Positions 45,363 to 54,876 of a stretch of 64,000 nucleotides of DNA are shown in pieces. The notes under the pieces were generated by a model. That model had not been told where the DNA came from, ran no database searches, and worked only from the letters and a program-made list of their open reading frames with translations. How positions within the stretch are numbered: position 1 is the stretch's first letter; every line of letters begins with the position of its first letter. Both the position numbers and the translations under genes were made by a program. The DNA comes from Paenibacillus mucilaginosus 3016 (GTDB lineage Bacteria; Bacillota; Bacilli; Paenibacillales; NBRC-103111), in the NCBI RefSeq assembly GCF_000250655.1, contig NC_016935.1, positions 3,242,001 through 3,306,000 of the forward strand, written 5' to 3'.

Positions 45363-45408
45363 AAAAGCACCCGATTCCATGGTAAAAGTGGGATCGGGTG
45401 CTTTTTGG
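45363..45408 (+). terminator. intrinsic terminator of the 3-hydroxybutyrate operon
   Basis: AAAAGCACCCGAT...ATCGGGTGCTTTTT stem. The rest of 45188-45600 holds no gene besides a P450 promoter. Confidence 0.9.
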
Positions 45409-45497
45409 GCTGCTGGAAGACAAGTCCTGCATAGGCTGCTTTAGGTCCATGTCACCGGTGATTGGAACAAAAAAAGTCATACATCTCCCACGGAATG

Positions 45498-45527
45498 TTC
45501 ACAACTGTTTTGGCTGGAATGTAATAT
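45498..45527 (+). promoter_or_regulatory. possible P450 promoter
   Basis: TTCACA (45498-45503), 18 bases, TAATAT (45522-45527), about 75 bases before the start codon. Confidence 0.45.
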
Positions 45528-45600
45528 ACTGGAAGGGTAAGCTTCATAGACGACACCCGAGAACCTGCCGGATGGACATCAACTGGAAGGAAGGGATTCC

Positions 45601-46812
45601 ATGAGTTTGGACGTCGGATTGGACATGAGCTCGCCCGAATTCAAGAACCGTGCTTATGCGCTGTATGACCGCTGGAGAGTGGAGGAGCCCGTCCACTCGA
45701 TGGGGACGACCGGAGGTCAGCAGGCCTGGCTGATTACCCGCTATGACGATGCCGTGGAGGCGCTAAAGAATGAAGAGCGGTTCACGAAGAACAACCGCTC
45801 TCTTCAGGCACCCGGTGAGCCCGGGCTGCTGCCGGATAAGGTCTTCGGCCTGATCAATAACAATCTGCTCGGGTCCGACCCTCCGGATCATACCCGGCTG
45901 CGGTCGATCGTCTCGAAGGCGTTCACGCCGGGCGTGGCGGAAAGTCTTCGGGGGCAGATTGAAGAGATTACAGGCCGGCTGATCGGGGAGCTCCGCCAAA
46001 AGGGAGGCGGCGACCTCATCGACGAATTCGCGTTCCCCCTCCCGATCTATGTCATCTGTCAGATGCTCGGGATTCCGCCGGAGGATCATGCCCTGTTCCG
46101 GAAGTGGTCCGACGACTTCATCGCCGCGGCGACCGATATCGAGAAGATTCGAGGGGTACAGTCCTCGCTCGAGGCCTTCGCTTCTTATGTCAACGGGCTG
46201 ATCGAGGAGCGTAAGGCGAAGCCCCAGGCGGACCTGATCACGGAGCTCATCCGCGTGCAGGAGAACGGGGACCGGCTGACCCGGGAAGAGCTGTCCTCAA
46301 CGATTTTCCTGCTCATCGTGGCTGGCCACGAGACGACGGTGAACCTCATTGGCAACGGCACCCTGGCGCTGCTCGAGCACCCGGACCAGCTTGCCCTGTG
46401 GCGCGGGAATCCGGACCTCGATTCCACGGCCGTGGAGGAGCTGCTGCGCTTCTACGGTCCGGTGGAGATTTCGACGAACCGGTGGGTCCGCGAGCCGTTC
46501 GAATGGCACGGCAAGCAGCTGCAGCGCGGCGACCTGCTCTTCGTCTCGCTCGCTTCCGCCAACCGCGATCCTTCCCAGTTTGAAGACCCGGCCCGGCTGG
46601 ATCTCACCCGCAAAAAGAACCGCCACATCGCCTTCGGCAGCGGCATCCACTTCTGTCTCGGTGCGCCGCTGGCCCGGCTGGAGGGCAGCATTGCCATCTC
46701 GACGCTGATCCGCGAGCTGCCTAACCTGCGCTTTGTCGTGCCGCGCGAGGAGATCCACTGGCGCCCCGGCCGCCTGATGCGCGGGCTGCAGCGTCTGCCC
46801 GTGCTGGTGTAA
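45601..46812 (+). CDS. cytochrome P450
   Basis: A 403-residue soluble bacterial P450 that inserts oxygen into an organic substrate. The I-helix AGHETTVNLIG, the ExxR motif (VEELLRF) and the haem loop FGSGIHFCLGAPLARLE with Cys352 are all present. The pattern is that of CYP107/109-like Bacillales enzymes. There is no ferredoxin, ferredoxin reductase or biosynthetic cluster beside it, so redox partner and substrate are unknown. AAGGAAGGGA precedes ATG 45601. Confidence 0.95.
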   Translation: MSLDVGLDMSSPEFKNRAYALYDRWRVEEPVHSMGTTGGQQAWLITRYDDAVEALKNEERFTKNNRSLQAPGEPGLLPDKVFGLINNNLLGSDPPDHTRLRSIVSKAFTPGVAESLRGQIEEITGRLIGELRQKGGGDLIDEFAFPLPIYVICQMLGIPPEDHALFRKWSDDFIAAATDIEKIRGVQSSLEAFASYVNGLIEERKAKPQADLITELIRVQENGDRLTREELSSTIFLLIVAGHETTVNLIGNGTLALLEHPDQLALWRGNPDLDSTAVEELLRFYGPVEISTNRWVREPFEWHGKQLQRGDLLFVSLASANRDPSQFEDPARLDLTRKKNRHIAFGSGIHFCLGAPLARLEGSIAISTLIRELPNLRFVVPREEIHWRPGRLMRGLQRLPVLV

Positions 46813-46858
46813 CATGCAGCAAGGCGTGCCGGCGGCTGCGGCGAACGCAGGCTGCTGT

Positions 46859-47441
46859 AACACGGAGGATCCGTGTTAGCGGCGCCGCATCGAGCTTTCA
46901 GCCGCTGCTTTACTCCTTCGAACACGGAAAATCCGTCTTCGGAGCGGCAAATGCAGCGAATCAGCCGGTTTAACGCGGAAAATCCGTGTTAGCGGCGCCG
47001 CATCGAGCCTTCAGCCGCTGCTTTACTCCTTCGAACACGGAAAATCCGTGTTGGGAGCGGCAAATGCAGCGAATCAGCCAGTTTAACGTGGAAAATCCGT
47101 GTTAGCGGCGCCGCATTGAGGCTTCAGCCGCTGCTTTGCTCCCTCGAACATGGAAAATCCGTCTTCGGAGCGGCAAATGCAGCGAAGCAGCCGGTTTAAC
47201 GCGGAAAATCCGTGTTAGCGGCGCCGCATTGAGGCTTCAGCCGCTGCTTTGCTCCCTCGAACACGGAAAATCCGTGTTGGGAGCGGCAAATGCAGCGAAT
47301 AAACCGGTTTAACACGGAAAATCTGTGTTAGCGGCACCGCATCGAGCCGTCAGCCGCTGCTTTACTCCTTCGAACACGGAAAATCCGTGTTGGGAGCGGC
47401 AAATGCAGCGAATCAGCGGTTTAACGCGAAAAATGCGTCTT
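46859..47441. repeat. 113-bp tandem palindrome array, five units
   Basis: Five near-identical 113-bp units (phase points 46871, 46984, 47097, 47210, 47323) plus a decayed sixth edge. Each unit holds two palindromes of the type AACACGGAAAATCCGTGTT, spaced alternately 62 and 51 bp. One palindrome is embedded in a larger inverted repeat (CCGCTGCTTT...CTCC / GGAG...AAATGCAGCG). Units differ by a few substitutions only. No frame suggests protein coding. Confidence 0.93.
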
Positions 47442-47896
47442 GTCGTCAAACGCAGCGGGCCATCATCCGCGTTCATACTCCTGCAAGCCGGTGAGTCAGC
47501 TCGGCCGACACCGAGCGAACCCCTCGCGCCTTCGCATAGCCTCTGCGCGCGGCTGCCTCTTTCAACCGCCCCTTACGGCGAAGGCCAGCATCCGTCCCTC
47601 GACCGCCCCTGTCGGCATCCCCTGCCGCCCCGGCTGTCATCCCACGCAGCTTCTCCCGCCAACAGCAAGCCCCCTGCCGACTCCGGCAGGGGGCTTGTTT
47701 CTTTCTAAATATGCGATCCAAGCCTGCAGATCCGTGAGGGCATGGGTGTGTGGGGGGGGGAGCGCAGCGATGCTGGAACCGCCACCCATTCCTCCCGCGC
47801 ACGAAAGTATATGCTACCACGCTGCAGATCGTCCGGCATCCGTTAAGCATATGGATTATCACATCGCACTCCGTCCGGCGATCCGGGTTACGACCT
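47442..47896. other. intergenic region with terminator
   Basis: No gene seen. A perfect 14-bp stem CAAGCCCCCTGCCG / CGGCAGGGGGCTTG (47666-47697) followed by TTTCTTTC is an intrinsic terminator on the plus strand; a G-run of ten lies near 47751. Confidence 0.6.
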
Positions 47897-49189
47897 TTAA
47901 TGCGCCGGGAAGAACGTCATCTGCACCAGGAAGATCACGCCGAACACGTACAGCAGCGGATGGACGCTGCGGCCCTTGCCGGTTACGAGCTTGAGCAGCG
48001 GGTACGTGATGAACCCGATGGCTATGCCGGTAGCGATGCTCGAGGTCAGCGGCATCGCGATCAGGATCGCGAAGGCGGGGAACGCTTCATCGAACGTGTC
48101 CCACTCGATCTTCGCCAGGCCTTCCATCATGAAGCAGCCGACGATGATGAGGACCGGTGCGGTGATCGCGGACAGGGACGAGAGAGCCTCGACCACCGGC
48201 GCGAAGAACAGCGAGAGCAGGAACAGCACGGCGACGGTCAGCGAAGTGAGTCCGGTCCGGCCGCCTGCGGCGACACCCGCCGAAGACTCGACGTAGGCGC
48301 TGGACGGGGAGGTGCCGAGCAGCGAGCCGGCCACCGTGGCGACGGCGTCAGCCATCAGCGCCTGCTTGGCCCGCGGGAACACGCCGCCGCGGACGAGGCC
48401 CGCCTGTTCGGCGACGCCGATCATCGTACCCGTCGTATCGAAGATCGTGACGAGCAGGAAGGCGAACACGACGGTGTACAGCCCGCTGGAGAACACGCCG
48501 GCGACATCCAGGTCGAAGAGCACCGGGGCAGCCGGAAGTGCGGCGATGCCCTTGAACTGCAGCAGGCCGAGCGCATAGCCCGCGGCCGCCGTCACCGCCA
48601 TGCCGATGAAGAGGGCGGCCTTCACCCGGCGGGCCATAAGCACGAGGGTGAGCAGCAGGCCGAAGATCGTGAGCAGCGTGCCCGGCCGGCTCAGGTCGCC
48701 AAGGGCTACCAGGGTCGCCGGTGAGGCGGTTACGATGCCGGACATCCGCAGTCCGATGAACGCGATGAAAAGGCCGATGCCCGCAGTGATCCCGTACTTG
48801 ATGGAGGCGGGGATCGAGGCGATCAGTGTCTCGCGGAGCTTCGTGAAGCTCAGCAGCAGGAACAGGACGCCGGCGAGGAACACGGTACCCAGCACGGCCT
48901 GGTACGTGACGCCCTGGGAGGCGACGACGGAGGTGAAATAAGCGTTCATGCCCATGCCGGGCGCGACCGCGATCGGATGATTGGCGAAGAGGGCCATGTA
49001 CAGGGTGCCGATGACAGCGGCACAGACGGTGGCCGTGAAAACCTGGCCGAAGGGAATGCCCGAGGCGGACAGAATGGCCGGGTTTACGATGACGATATAG
49101 ACCATCGTCAGGAAGGTCGTCAGGCCTGCGGTCACCTCGGTGCGGACGTTCGATTGTCTTTCGTTCAGTTGAAACCATTGGGCTAGCAT
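47897..49189 (-). CDS. pbuG: NCS2/AzgA family purine permease (guanine/hypoxanthine)
   Basis: A 430-residue, 12-14-helix proton-linked purine permease. VIVNPAILSASGIPF, GMGMNAYF, IFDTTGTMIGVAEQAG and GTSPSSAYVESSAGVAAGGR, then TGLTSL are AzgA/PbuG hallmarks. GAGGAG lies upstream of ATG 49189. The guanine riboswitch in its leader supports a guanine or hypoxanthine substrate. Monocistronic. Confidence 0.95.
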   Translation of the reverse strand: MLAQWFQLNERQSNVRTEVTAGLTTFLTMVYIVIVNPAILSASGIPFGQVFTATVCAAVIGTLYMALFANHPIAVAPGMGMNAYFTSVVASQGVTYQAVLGTVFLAGVLFLLLSFTKLRETLIASIPASIKYGITAGIGLFIAFIGLRMSGIVTASPATLVALGDLSRPGTLLTIFGLLLTLVLMARRVKAALFIGMAVTAAAGYALGLLQFKGIAALPAAPVLFDLDVAGVFSSGLYTVVFAFLLVTIFDTTGTMIGVAEQAGLVRGGVFPRAKQALMADAVATVAGSLLGTSPSSAYVESSAGVAAGGRTGLTSLTVAVLFLLSLFFAPVVEALSSLSAITAPVLIIVGCFMMEGLAKIEWDTFDEAFPAFAILIAMPLTSSIATGIAIGFITYPLLKLVTGKGRSVHPLLYVFGVIFLVQMTFFPAH

Positions 49190-49251
49190 ATTATGTGTTA
49201 TCTCCTCTCGGTAAGGAACTCAGTGCAGGGGCCGGAAGCCTTGAAGGCACA

Positions 49252-49362
49252 CAAAAAAACCGGCCGCAAACGGACAGGTACACTTCACCTGCCCGTTCGT
49301 AGCCGGAGATTTACGGTCTCCTGTAGAGACCCCCGGCCCATATTGCCGGGGATATACGAAAG
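49252..49362 (-). promoter_or_regulatory. purine (guanine-type) riboswitch with terminator
   Basis: On the minus strand, the aptamer (about 49358 to 49296) shows P1 (TTCGTA/TACGAA), P2 CCCCGGC-AATATGG-GCCGGGG, J2/3 TCTCTAC, P3 AGGAGA-CCGTAAA-TCTCC and J3/1 GGCTA. The ligand-pairing position is C, so guanine rather than adenine is expected. It overlaps a terminator (ACGGGCAGGT / ACCTGTCCGT with an outer CCGGC/GCCGG, then T7 ending at 49252). Guanine should stop transcription of the permease. Confidence 0.95.
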
Positions 49363-49376
49363 GTTGTCCCTTACGT

Positions 49377-49405
49377 ATAGTAGGAGAAAGAGGTAACGAT
49401 GTCAA
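49377..49405 (-). promoter_or_regulatory. promoter of the riboswitch-permease transcript
   Basis: On the minus strand TTGACA (49405-49400), 17 bases, TACTAT (49382-49377), about 18 bases before the aptamer. Confidence 0.8.
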
Positions 49406-49511
49406 GAGGGTTTTGATGTAATGTTCGTTTTTATGTATCAAATGGAGTCTGCCTAGTAATCCATGCGCTGTGATCTGAGCTAAATCCGAACGAAAGGATC
49501 CGAAACCCGGG

Positions 49512-50480
49512 TTATACCCTGAGCAGCAGCAGAATAATCGACGTCAGCCCGAAGCACACGTTGAGCAGGCAGAGGACCATGACGACCTGCTTCTGGTTCA
49601 GCCCGCTGCGCAGCAGCCGGTAATGGGCCTGGGAGGCGTCGGCCATGTAGATCGGCTTCCCGCTGCGCCAGCGCTTGAAGACGACGAACAGATTATCGAA
49701 GATCGGTACGCCGAGCGCGAGGATGGGAATCAGCAGCGAGAGCACGGTCGCCTGTTTGAATGCACCGTCCAGCGCGATGACGCCGAGCAGGAAGCCAAGC
49801 AGCGTCGCACCGGCGTCTCCCATGAATACGCGGGCCGGAGGCTTGTTATAGCGCAGGTAAGCGAGCGAAGCGCCGACGAGAATGATGGCGAGAATCGCCG
49901 AATCCTCCTGCCCCTTGGCCGCGGCTACGACGAACAGCGTACCGGCCGAGATGGCCGAGATGCCGCCGGCCAGGCCGTCCATGCCGTCGGTGAAGTTGAT
50001 CACCGTGGTGACCCCGAAGATCCACAGCACCGTGAGCGCGAACTGCAGCCACTCCCAGAGGATGAAGTCCTGTCCGGTCAGCGGGTTGTTGAAGCCGTAG
50101 AAGACGATGCCGGACTGATACACGATGACGGCGGCGGCCATCTGGACGAGCATTTTGGGCCAGGCGGCGAGCTCCTTGCCCCGGGTTTTGTACCAGTCAT
50201 CCAGGGTGCCGATCCCGAGAATGAGCAGCGAACCGGCGAGAATCGCCGTCGTCTGCGTCCAATCGTCATTAGCAAAAAGCAGGTACGTGCAGGCAAAGCC
50301 GGCGAAGATCGCGAGCGCCGCCATCATGGGTATAGGCTCCCGGTGGATTTTGCGCTCCTGGTCGGGCCTCGGCTTGTCCACAAAATCGATCCGGAACGCC
50401 CAGCGGCGCAGCGGGGGAATAAGAGCGAGAACGATGACGAACGACATAACAAAAGCGGCCGCGTACGAATACAGGTACAA
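49512..50480 (-). CDS. undecaprenyl-phosphate sugar-1-phosphate transferase (MraY/WecA/TagO-like)
   Basis: A 322-residue, about ten-helix enzyme that moves a HexNAc-1-phosphate to undecaprenyl phosphate for wall-polymer synthesis. The Asp motifs LGIGTLDDWY, NFTDGMDGLAGG and VFMGDAGATLLG and the C-terminal HYRLLRSGL are typical of glycosyltransferase family 4. The start is TTG 50480, 9 bases after GGAGGG; the frame beyond has no better start. Closest to TagO/WecA in outline, so UDP-GlcNAc is the likely donor. Confidence 0.92.
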   Translation of the reverse strand: MYLYSYAAAFVMSFVIVLALIPPLRRWAFRIDFVDKPRPDQERKIHREPIPMMAALAIFAGFACTYLLFANDDWTQTTAILAGSLLILGIGTLDDWYKTRGKELAAWPKMLVQMAAAVIVYQSGIVFYGFNNPLTGQDFILWEWLQFALTVLWIFGVTTVINFTDGMDGLAGGISAISAGTLFVVAAAKGQEDSAILAIILVGASLAYLRYNKPPARVFMGDAGATLLGFLLGVIALDGAFKQATVLSLLIPILALGVPIFDNLFVVFKRWRSGKPIYMADASQAHYRLLRSGLNQKQVVMVLCLLNVCFGLTSIILLLLRV

Positions 50481-50595
50481 GATACATATCCCTCCAGGAT
50501 CCGCCAAATTCTGCGTGGCAATGATTAACAATTATACCATAGACGCACGCAGGAAACACAAACGAGCTCCTGTTATCAGGAAGACGTCAGGATAC

Positions 50596-50637
50596 CAAAA
50601 AGCACCGGAGGGCATACGGTTGCCCCCACGGTGCTGA
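50596..50637 (-). terminator. intrinsic terminator after the AraC gene
   Basis: On the minus strand AGCACCG...GGGCAAC/GTATGCCC...CGGTGCT followed by TTTTTGG. Confidence 0.75.
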
Positions 50638-50688
50638 TCTTCACCTTTTTATCCCCACCAGCGTACCTAATGATCCCCTTACGGCCCC

Positions 50689-51543
50689 TCACCGCTCGCC
50701 CTTCCGGTATTCCAGCGGCGTCATGCGGGCAAGCTTCTTGAATGTGCGCCCGAAGTGTGCGATATTCTCGAATCCTGTCAGTTCGGCAATCTCAATGATC
50801 TTCTTATTCGACTCCTTGAGCAGCCGCTGCGCCTCCCGGATCCGCGTCGTGTTGACATACTCGACGAAGGTGAAGCCCGTCACTTCCTTGAAGGCGCGGC
50901 TGAGGTAGTAGGGACTCATGAAGAACTGTTCGGACAGCCCGGTCAGCGTCATCGGCTCCTGGTAATTCGCATTGATATGGCGGACGATCTCGGAGATCTT
51001 CTTGTGCACGGGGCTCTGGTGCTCGATGGCCGTCGTCTCGGCCCGTTCCGAATAGCGTCCTGAGAAGAGCAGCAGCTCGAGCAGCAGCAGCTTCACATAG
51101 ATCTCGTAGCCGGTTGCGCGCTCCTTGATCTCCTTGGCCATCTTCTGCAGGATGTTCTGCACGAAGATCTGGTCCGGCAGCTTCAGGCTGAACACGCGGG
51201 AAGGGCTCTGGAACGCGGCGAGCATAGCCGGGTGGGAGAGCGGATGCTCCCTGTCCCCGCCGATGAAGCGGTCGCTGAAGTTGATCACGACGCGCTCGTG
51301 GCCCGGCAGGCCGACGTCCGACGTCTTGTGCACTTGATGCTTGCCGATGAAGACGAGGTCGCCGGGCGAGATGAGGAAGGTACGGTCCTTGATAAAATAG
51401 GCGCGCTGCCCCGACAGCTGATAATAAATCTCGTAGGTGCCGTGCCAGTGGTTCGTGCGGGCGAACGGCTCGGTGCGCCGGACATGCTCGATATGAAAGT
51501 CGCCTTCTTCTTCTCCATAATGAAGCGTTACCGTTTCACTCAT
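50689..51543 (-). CDS. AraC family regulator with cupin sensor
   Basis: A 284-residue regulator: cupin sensor (about 15-145, NHWHGTYEIYYQLSGQRAYF) and a C-terminal pair of helix-turn-helices (TLTGLSEQFFMSPYYLSRAF and IIEIAELTGFENIAHFGRTF). Start ATG 51543 lies 9 bases after GGAG; an ATG at 51552 overlaps that site. It is divergent from tagaturonate epimerase, which it probably controls in response to a uronate or its breakdown product. Confidence 0.93.
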   Translation of the reverse strand: MSETVTLHYGEEEGDFHIEHVRRTEPFARTNHWHGTYEIYYQLSGQRAYFIKDRTFLISPGDLVFIGKHQVHKTSDVGLPGHERVVINFSDRFIGGDREHPLSHPAMLAAFQSPSRVFSLKLPDQIFVQNILQKMAKEIKERATGYEIYVKLLLLELLLFSGRYSERAETTAIEHQSPVHKKISEIVRHINANYQEPMTLTGLSEQFFMSPYYLSRAFKEVTGFTFVEYVNTTRIREAQRLLKESNKKIIEIAELTGFENIAHFGRTFKKLARMTPLEYRKGER

Positions 51544-51697
51544 GGTGTTCATCTCCGTTCCGGGCTGCTTTCGCAAAATATGCATAGGTATATGTTAAAA
51601 TAGCAAAATAAACGGAGAATGTAAACTATTATTGCGATAAGATGAGGTTGTGGAATGGAAGGAAATTATGATGGAATATACAAGGAGGCTCACGTTC

Positions 51698-53200
51698 ATG
51701 AGCAAATGGGGTACAATCGCCGAAGCGCTGCGCGCCGGCACGGTAGCTGGAGTTAATGCAGAGGGCGTTAAAGTGTATGCGCAATCATTGACAGAGAACG
51801 AAACGACAAAGCTGGTGATGGTCAAGGACACGGCCGCCCATACCAAATATATTGCTGCCGCCGGCGAAGGCGCGCTGTATGACGAGCTTCAGGGTGAAGT
51901 GCAGGACGGCGTCAAGCTCGCCCCGCTGACCCACGAGAACCGTCTTGTCCTCAACAAGTACTTCGACTACACGGTGCCGCGCGCATTCGGCACGCAGATC
52001 GCAACGATCGGTCTCGGCGACCGCCTCGGCATTGCCTCCCCGGGCCATATCAAGACGGTCCGCGGCCGCAACATCCGTCCGATTCTGGCCCAGCAGTCCA
52101 TCCGTGAGCTGGCGCTGACCGGCCGCGACTACAAGCAGGTTGTCGACGCCGCTTGCTTCGCCGTATTCCAGGAAGGCTACAAAGACGGCTTCGGCGCGGA
52201 CGGCGACCACCTCAAGGTGGAAGCGGACATCGAGCTCGCCCTCGGCCTCGGCTTCACGATGCTGACGCTGGACTGCTCCGAGAAGATCGACAACAACGTG
52301 GAAGGCACGTCCGCGGAAGAGCAGGCGGCCAAGTATGCGGCACTGCCAGCCGAAGTGCGCGAGCACTACGAGAACCGCTTCCTGAACCAGACGTTCCAGG
52401 TAGCCGGCGGCGAGATCACGTTCGACCGCGAGACCCTGATCAAGAACGTGCTGATCTATGCGGCAGCCGTTGATTTCATGGAGCACATCTACAACACGTA
52501 CATCACCAAAGCGGACCGTGAGATCGACTTCGAAATCTCCATCGACGAGACGATGACGCCGACAGCTCCGGAATCCCACTTCTTCGTGGCGAAGGAACTG
52601 TACAGCCGCGGCCTGACGATCTACAGCATGGCGCCGCGCTTCATCGGCGAATTCCAGAAGGGCATCGACTACATCGGCGACATCGCGCAGTTCGAGAAAG
52701 AGCTGGCCGTACACGCAGGCATCGCCGACGACTTCGGCTACAAGCTCAGCATTCACTCCGGCAGCGACAAGTTCAGCGTATTCCCGCTGATCGGCCAGTA
52801 CACGAAGGGCCGCTTCCACGTGAAGACGGCAGGCACGAACTGGCTCGAAGCCGTCCGCACGGTAGCCAAGGTGAACCCTTCCCTGTACCGCGCTATGCAC
52901 GCTTATGCGCTGGAGCATTTTGAAGAAGCAACGGCATACTACCATGTAACGACCGACTTGAGCAAAATCGCACCGCTGGATGGAGTGGCTGACGCCGATC
53001 TGGCCGACACCTACATGAACGAAGACAATGCCCGCCAGCTGATCCACATCACCTACGGCATTCTGCTCCAGGCGAAGAACGAGCAGGGCGGCAGCCTGTT
53101 CCGCGACGACTTCTACCGCACGCTGAGCGAGCAGGAAGAAGCTTACGAGGAGTCCCTGCGCAGCCACATCGGCAAGCACCTGGACCTGCTCGGCAAGTAA
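51698..53200 (+). CDS. uxaE: tagaturonate epimerase
   Basis: A 500-residue sugar epimerase of the UxaE family, known from Thermotoga, which converts D-tagaturonate to D-fructuronate and so links galacturonate use to the glucuronate branch. Characteristic blocks include KYFDYTVPRAFGTQIATIGL, GDRLGIASPGHI, FEISIDETMTPTAPESHFFV and KLSIHSGSDKFSVFPLIGQY; the His/Asp/Glu residues there probably bind metal. AAGGAGG sits 9 bases before ATG 51698. Divergent from an AraC regulator and followed by an uronate-isomerase-like gene after 39 bases. Confidence 0.9.
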   Translation: MSKWGTIAEALRAGTVAGVNAEGVKVYAQSLTENETTKLVMVKDTAAHTKYIAAAGEGALYDELQGEVQDGVKLAPLTHENRLVLNKYFDYTVPRAFGTQIATIGLGDRLGIASPGHIKTVRGRNIRPILAQQSIRELALTGRDYKQVVDAACFAVFQEGYKDGFGADGDHLKVEADIELALGLGFTMLTLDCSEKIDNNVEGTSAEEQAAKYAALPAEVREHYENRFLNQTFQVAGGEITFDRETLIKNVLIYAAAVDFMEHIYNTYITKADREIDFEISIDETMTPTAPESHFFVAKELYSRGLTIYSMAPRFIGEFQKGIDYIGDIAQFEKELAVHAGIADDFGYKLSIHSGSDKFSVFPLIGQYTKGRFHVKTAGTNWLEAVRTVAKVNPSLYRAMHAYALEHFEEATAYYHVTTDLSKIAPLDGVADADLADTYMNEDNARQLIHITYGILLQAKNEQGGSLFRDDFYRTLSEQEEAYEESLRSHIGKHLDLLGK

Positions 53201-53239
53201 AAGCTGAAGGGGAGGAGCGCACGAAAGGGGGCGGCCTAC

Positions 53240-54505
53240 GTGGGGGTCCGGACCAAGGAAGCGCTGCGGGAGCTGGTGCGTAAAACGGTGCGGGCGGTGC
53301 CGGTAACCGACGCTTTCACGGAGTTGTACCCGGAGGCGTTCGGGAGCCTGATGCGGTGGGGCCTTGACGGGCTGCTGACCTCCCGGGCCCTGCTGGAGGA
53401 GGCGGTCCGCTTTCATCCCGGTCTGACGGAGGAGGCTAGTTCTCTTCCCCGGCCGGCCGCCGCGGAGCTCGTCTGGCAGACGCTCTTCCTCGATCGGACG
53501 CCCCTCAGCCCGGCGTGCCGGGAGGTGGTTGCCGTGCTGCATGCCCTCGGATGGGACGGACGCAGGAAGCGCCTCTCCGCCTGGCGGGACTGCTATGACG
53601 ACCTGACGGCTGCCGACTACCTCGATCTGGTGTTCGCGAGGTCCGGGGTCACGACCGTCTGCATGCTGAGCGACCCGCTCAACGACGCGGAAGGGCAGGT
53701 ATGGGAGAGGCTTCACGCTCTGGACCCGCGCTTCAACCCGGTGCTCTCCGTCGACCTTCTCCTGCGCGACTGGAAGAAAGCCTGCGCATGCCTGAGAGCC
53801 AAGGACTACGCCGCGGCGGAGCAGCTCGATAACGGAACGCTGGAAGCGGTCCGCTCGTATCTGCGCTACTCGATCGTCCGGCTCAATCCGCTCTATCTGG
53901 CGGCGTCGCTGCCGGATGGGTACGCCAACGGAGGGGCTTCCGATGCGGACCGCCTGCTGCGGGAGTGCATCCTGCCGGTGGCGGGCGAAGCGGGCATCCC
54001 GCTCGGCATCCGGCTGGAAGCGCCGGGGCCGCTCAGCGGCGGCAGCCGCAGGGCACAGGACGGAGAAGGCTCCGCAGAATTCTCCGTCCTGCTCGAGCTC
54101 TGCAGGCGGCATCCCGGGCAGAAGTTTCTCGCGCTGGTCTCCGGCGCAGAGCTCACCCTGCCCGAGCTGAAGGCTGCAAGCTGCATGCCGAACCTGCACC
54201 TCGCCGGCTGCGCGGCGGCAGGTACGCCAGGCCGAGGCGCTGCCGTTAGGCTGCAGGGGTGCCTGGACATGCTCGGCCTGACCATGACGCCGATATACTC
54301 CGGCGCTGAGGCGGCCGACCTGCTGCTGCCGGCCTGGGAGCAGGGCCGCTCCCTGCTTGAGTCCGTGCTCTGCGAACGGTATGCCGCCTTGGCGGATGCC
54401 GGGTGGAGCATCTCGGCTGAGGACGTGGAGCGGGATGCGGCGGAGCTGCTCGGAGGAGCCTTCTGGCGCTTTCTCGGCCGGCCGAACCCGGCAACGGGGC
54501 TGTAG
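53240..54505 (+). CDS. glucuronate isomerase-like protein lacking metal ligands
   Basis: A 421-residue protein that resembles the UxaC/amidohydrolase family in length and fold (VTDAFTELYPEAFGSLMRWG, then LDGLLTSRALLEE; C-terminal YAALADAGWSISAEDVERDA). Active relatives carry a HxH pair in the opening (HTHLYP type) and an HSD block near the end. Here they read FTELYP and YSGA, so the metal-binding His and Asp seem lost. It may be a regulatory or structural partner, or a decaying copy. GTG start with AAGGGGG 9 bases upstream; co-transcribed with uxaE. Confidence 0.75.
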   Translation: MGVRTKEALRELVRKTVRAVPVTDAFTELYPEAFGSLMRWGLDGLLTSRALLEEAVRFHPGLTEEASSLPRPAAAELVWQTLFLDRTPLSPACREVVAVLHALGWDGRRKRLSAWRDCYDDLTAADYLDLVFARSGVTTVCMLSDPLNDAEGQVWERLHALDPRFNPVLSVDLLLRDWKKACACLRAKDYAAAEQLDNGTLEAVRSYLRYSIVRLNPLYLAASLPDGYANGGASDADRLLRECILPVAGEAGIPLGIRLEAPGPLSGGSRRAQDGEGSAEFSVLLELCRRHPGQKFLALVSGAELTLPELKAASCMPNLHLAGCAAAGTPGRGAAVRLQGCLDMLGLTMTPIYSGAEAADLLLPAWEQGRSLLESVLCERYAALADAGWSISAEDVERDAAELLGGAFWRFLGRPNPATGL

Positions 54506-54876
54506 ACGGCATGGAGATGAAGGGCGATTCAGTACGGCGTGCGGACCGGTGCCGATCCCGATGCCCGAAGCGTATCCTGGAAATTTTGCACGGCAGTGCC
54601 CATATATAAGAACACTCGCACCAGCATAAGCGGCTTCGACGTCCATGAAGGATGGCGAAGCCGTTTTGTGTTGTACTAGCCGGACAGGACCACTCGTTTA
54701 ACCTCGTATGGTGAATCCGCTGTGCGGCGGCGGGATACATGGCGGAGGCCTGCGGGTAAGAAAGGAGAAGTGTCCCTGCCAGGGCCAAGGTTCATTCCTG
54801 TGCGGCCGTGATCCTGTCGCAAGCTGCAGGCCATGCAGGGCACCAATCCAATCCAGGTCGTAGGGAGGTCATTGAG
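54506..54876 (+). other. intergenic region with terminator
   Basis: No gene seen. An intrinsic terminator CGGCTTCG-acgt-CCAT / ATGG-CGAAGCCG followed by TTTTGTGTTGT (54630-54675) ends the uronate operon. Confidence 0.75.

Noticed and set aside
46859..47441. Possible CRISPR array in the 113-bp repeat region
   Set aside because: The segments between the palindromes are themselves repeated in every unit, so there are no unique spacers, and no cas genes are near.
51785..54646. A very long open frame on the minus strand opposite uxaE and the isomerase-like gene
   Set aside because: It is a by-product of high third-position GC; the plus-strand genes have ribosome sites and recognisable families, while the minus frame is low-complexity with many Arg, Gln and His.
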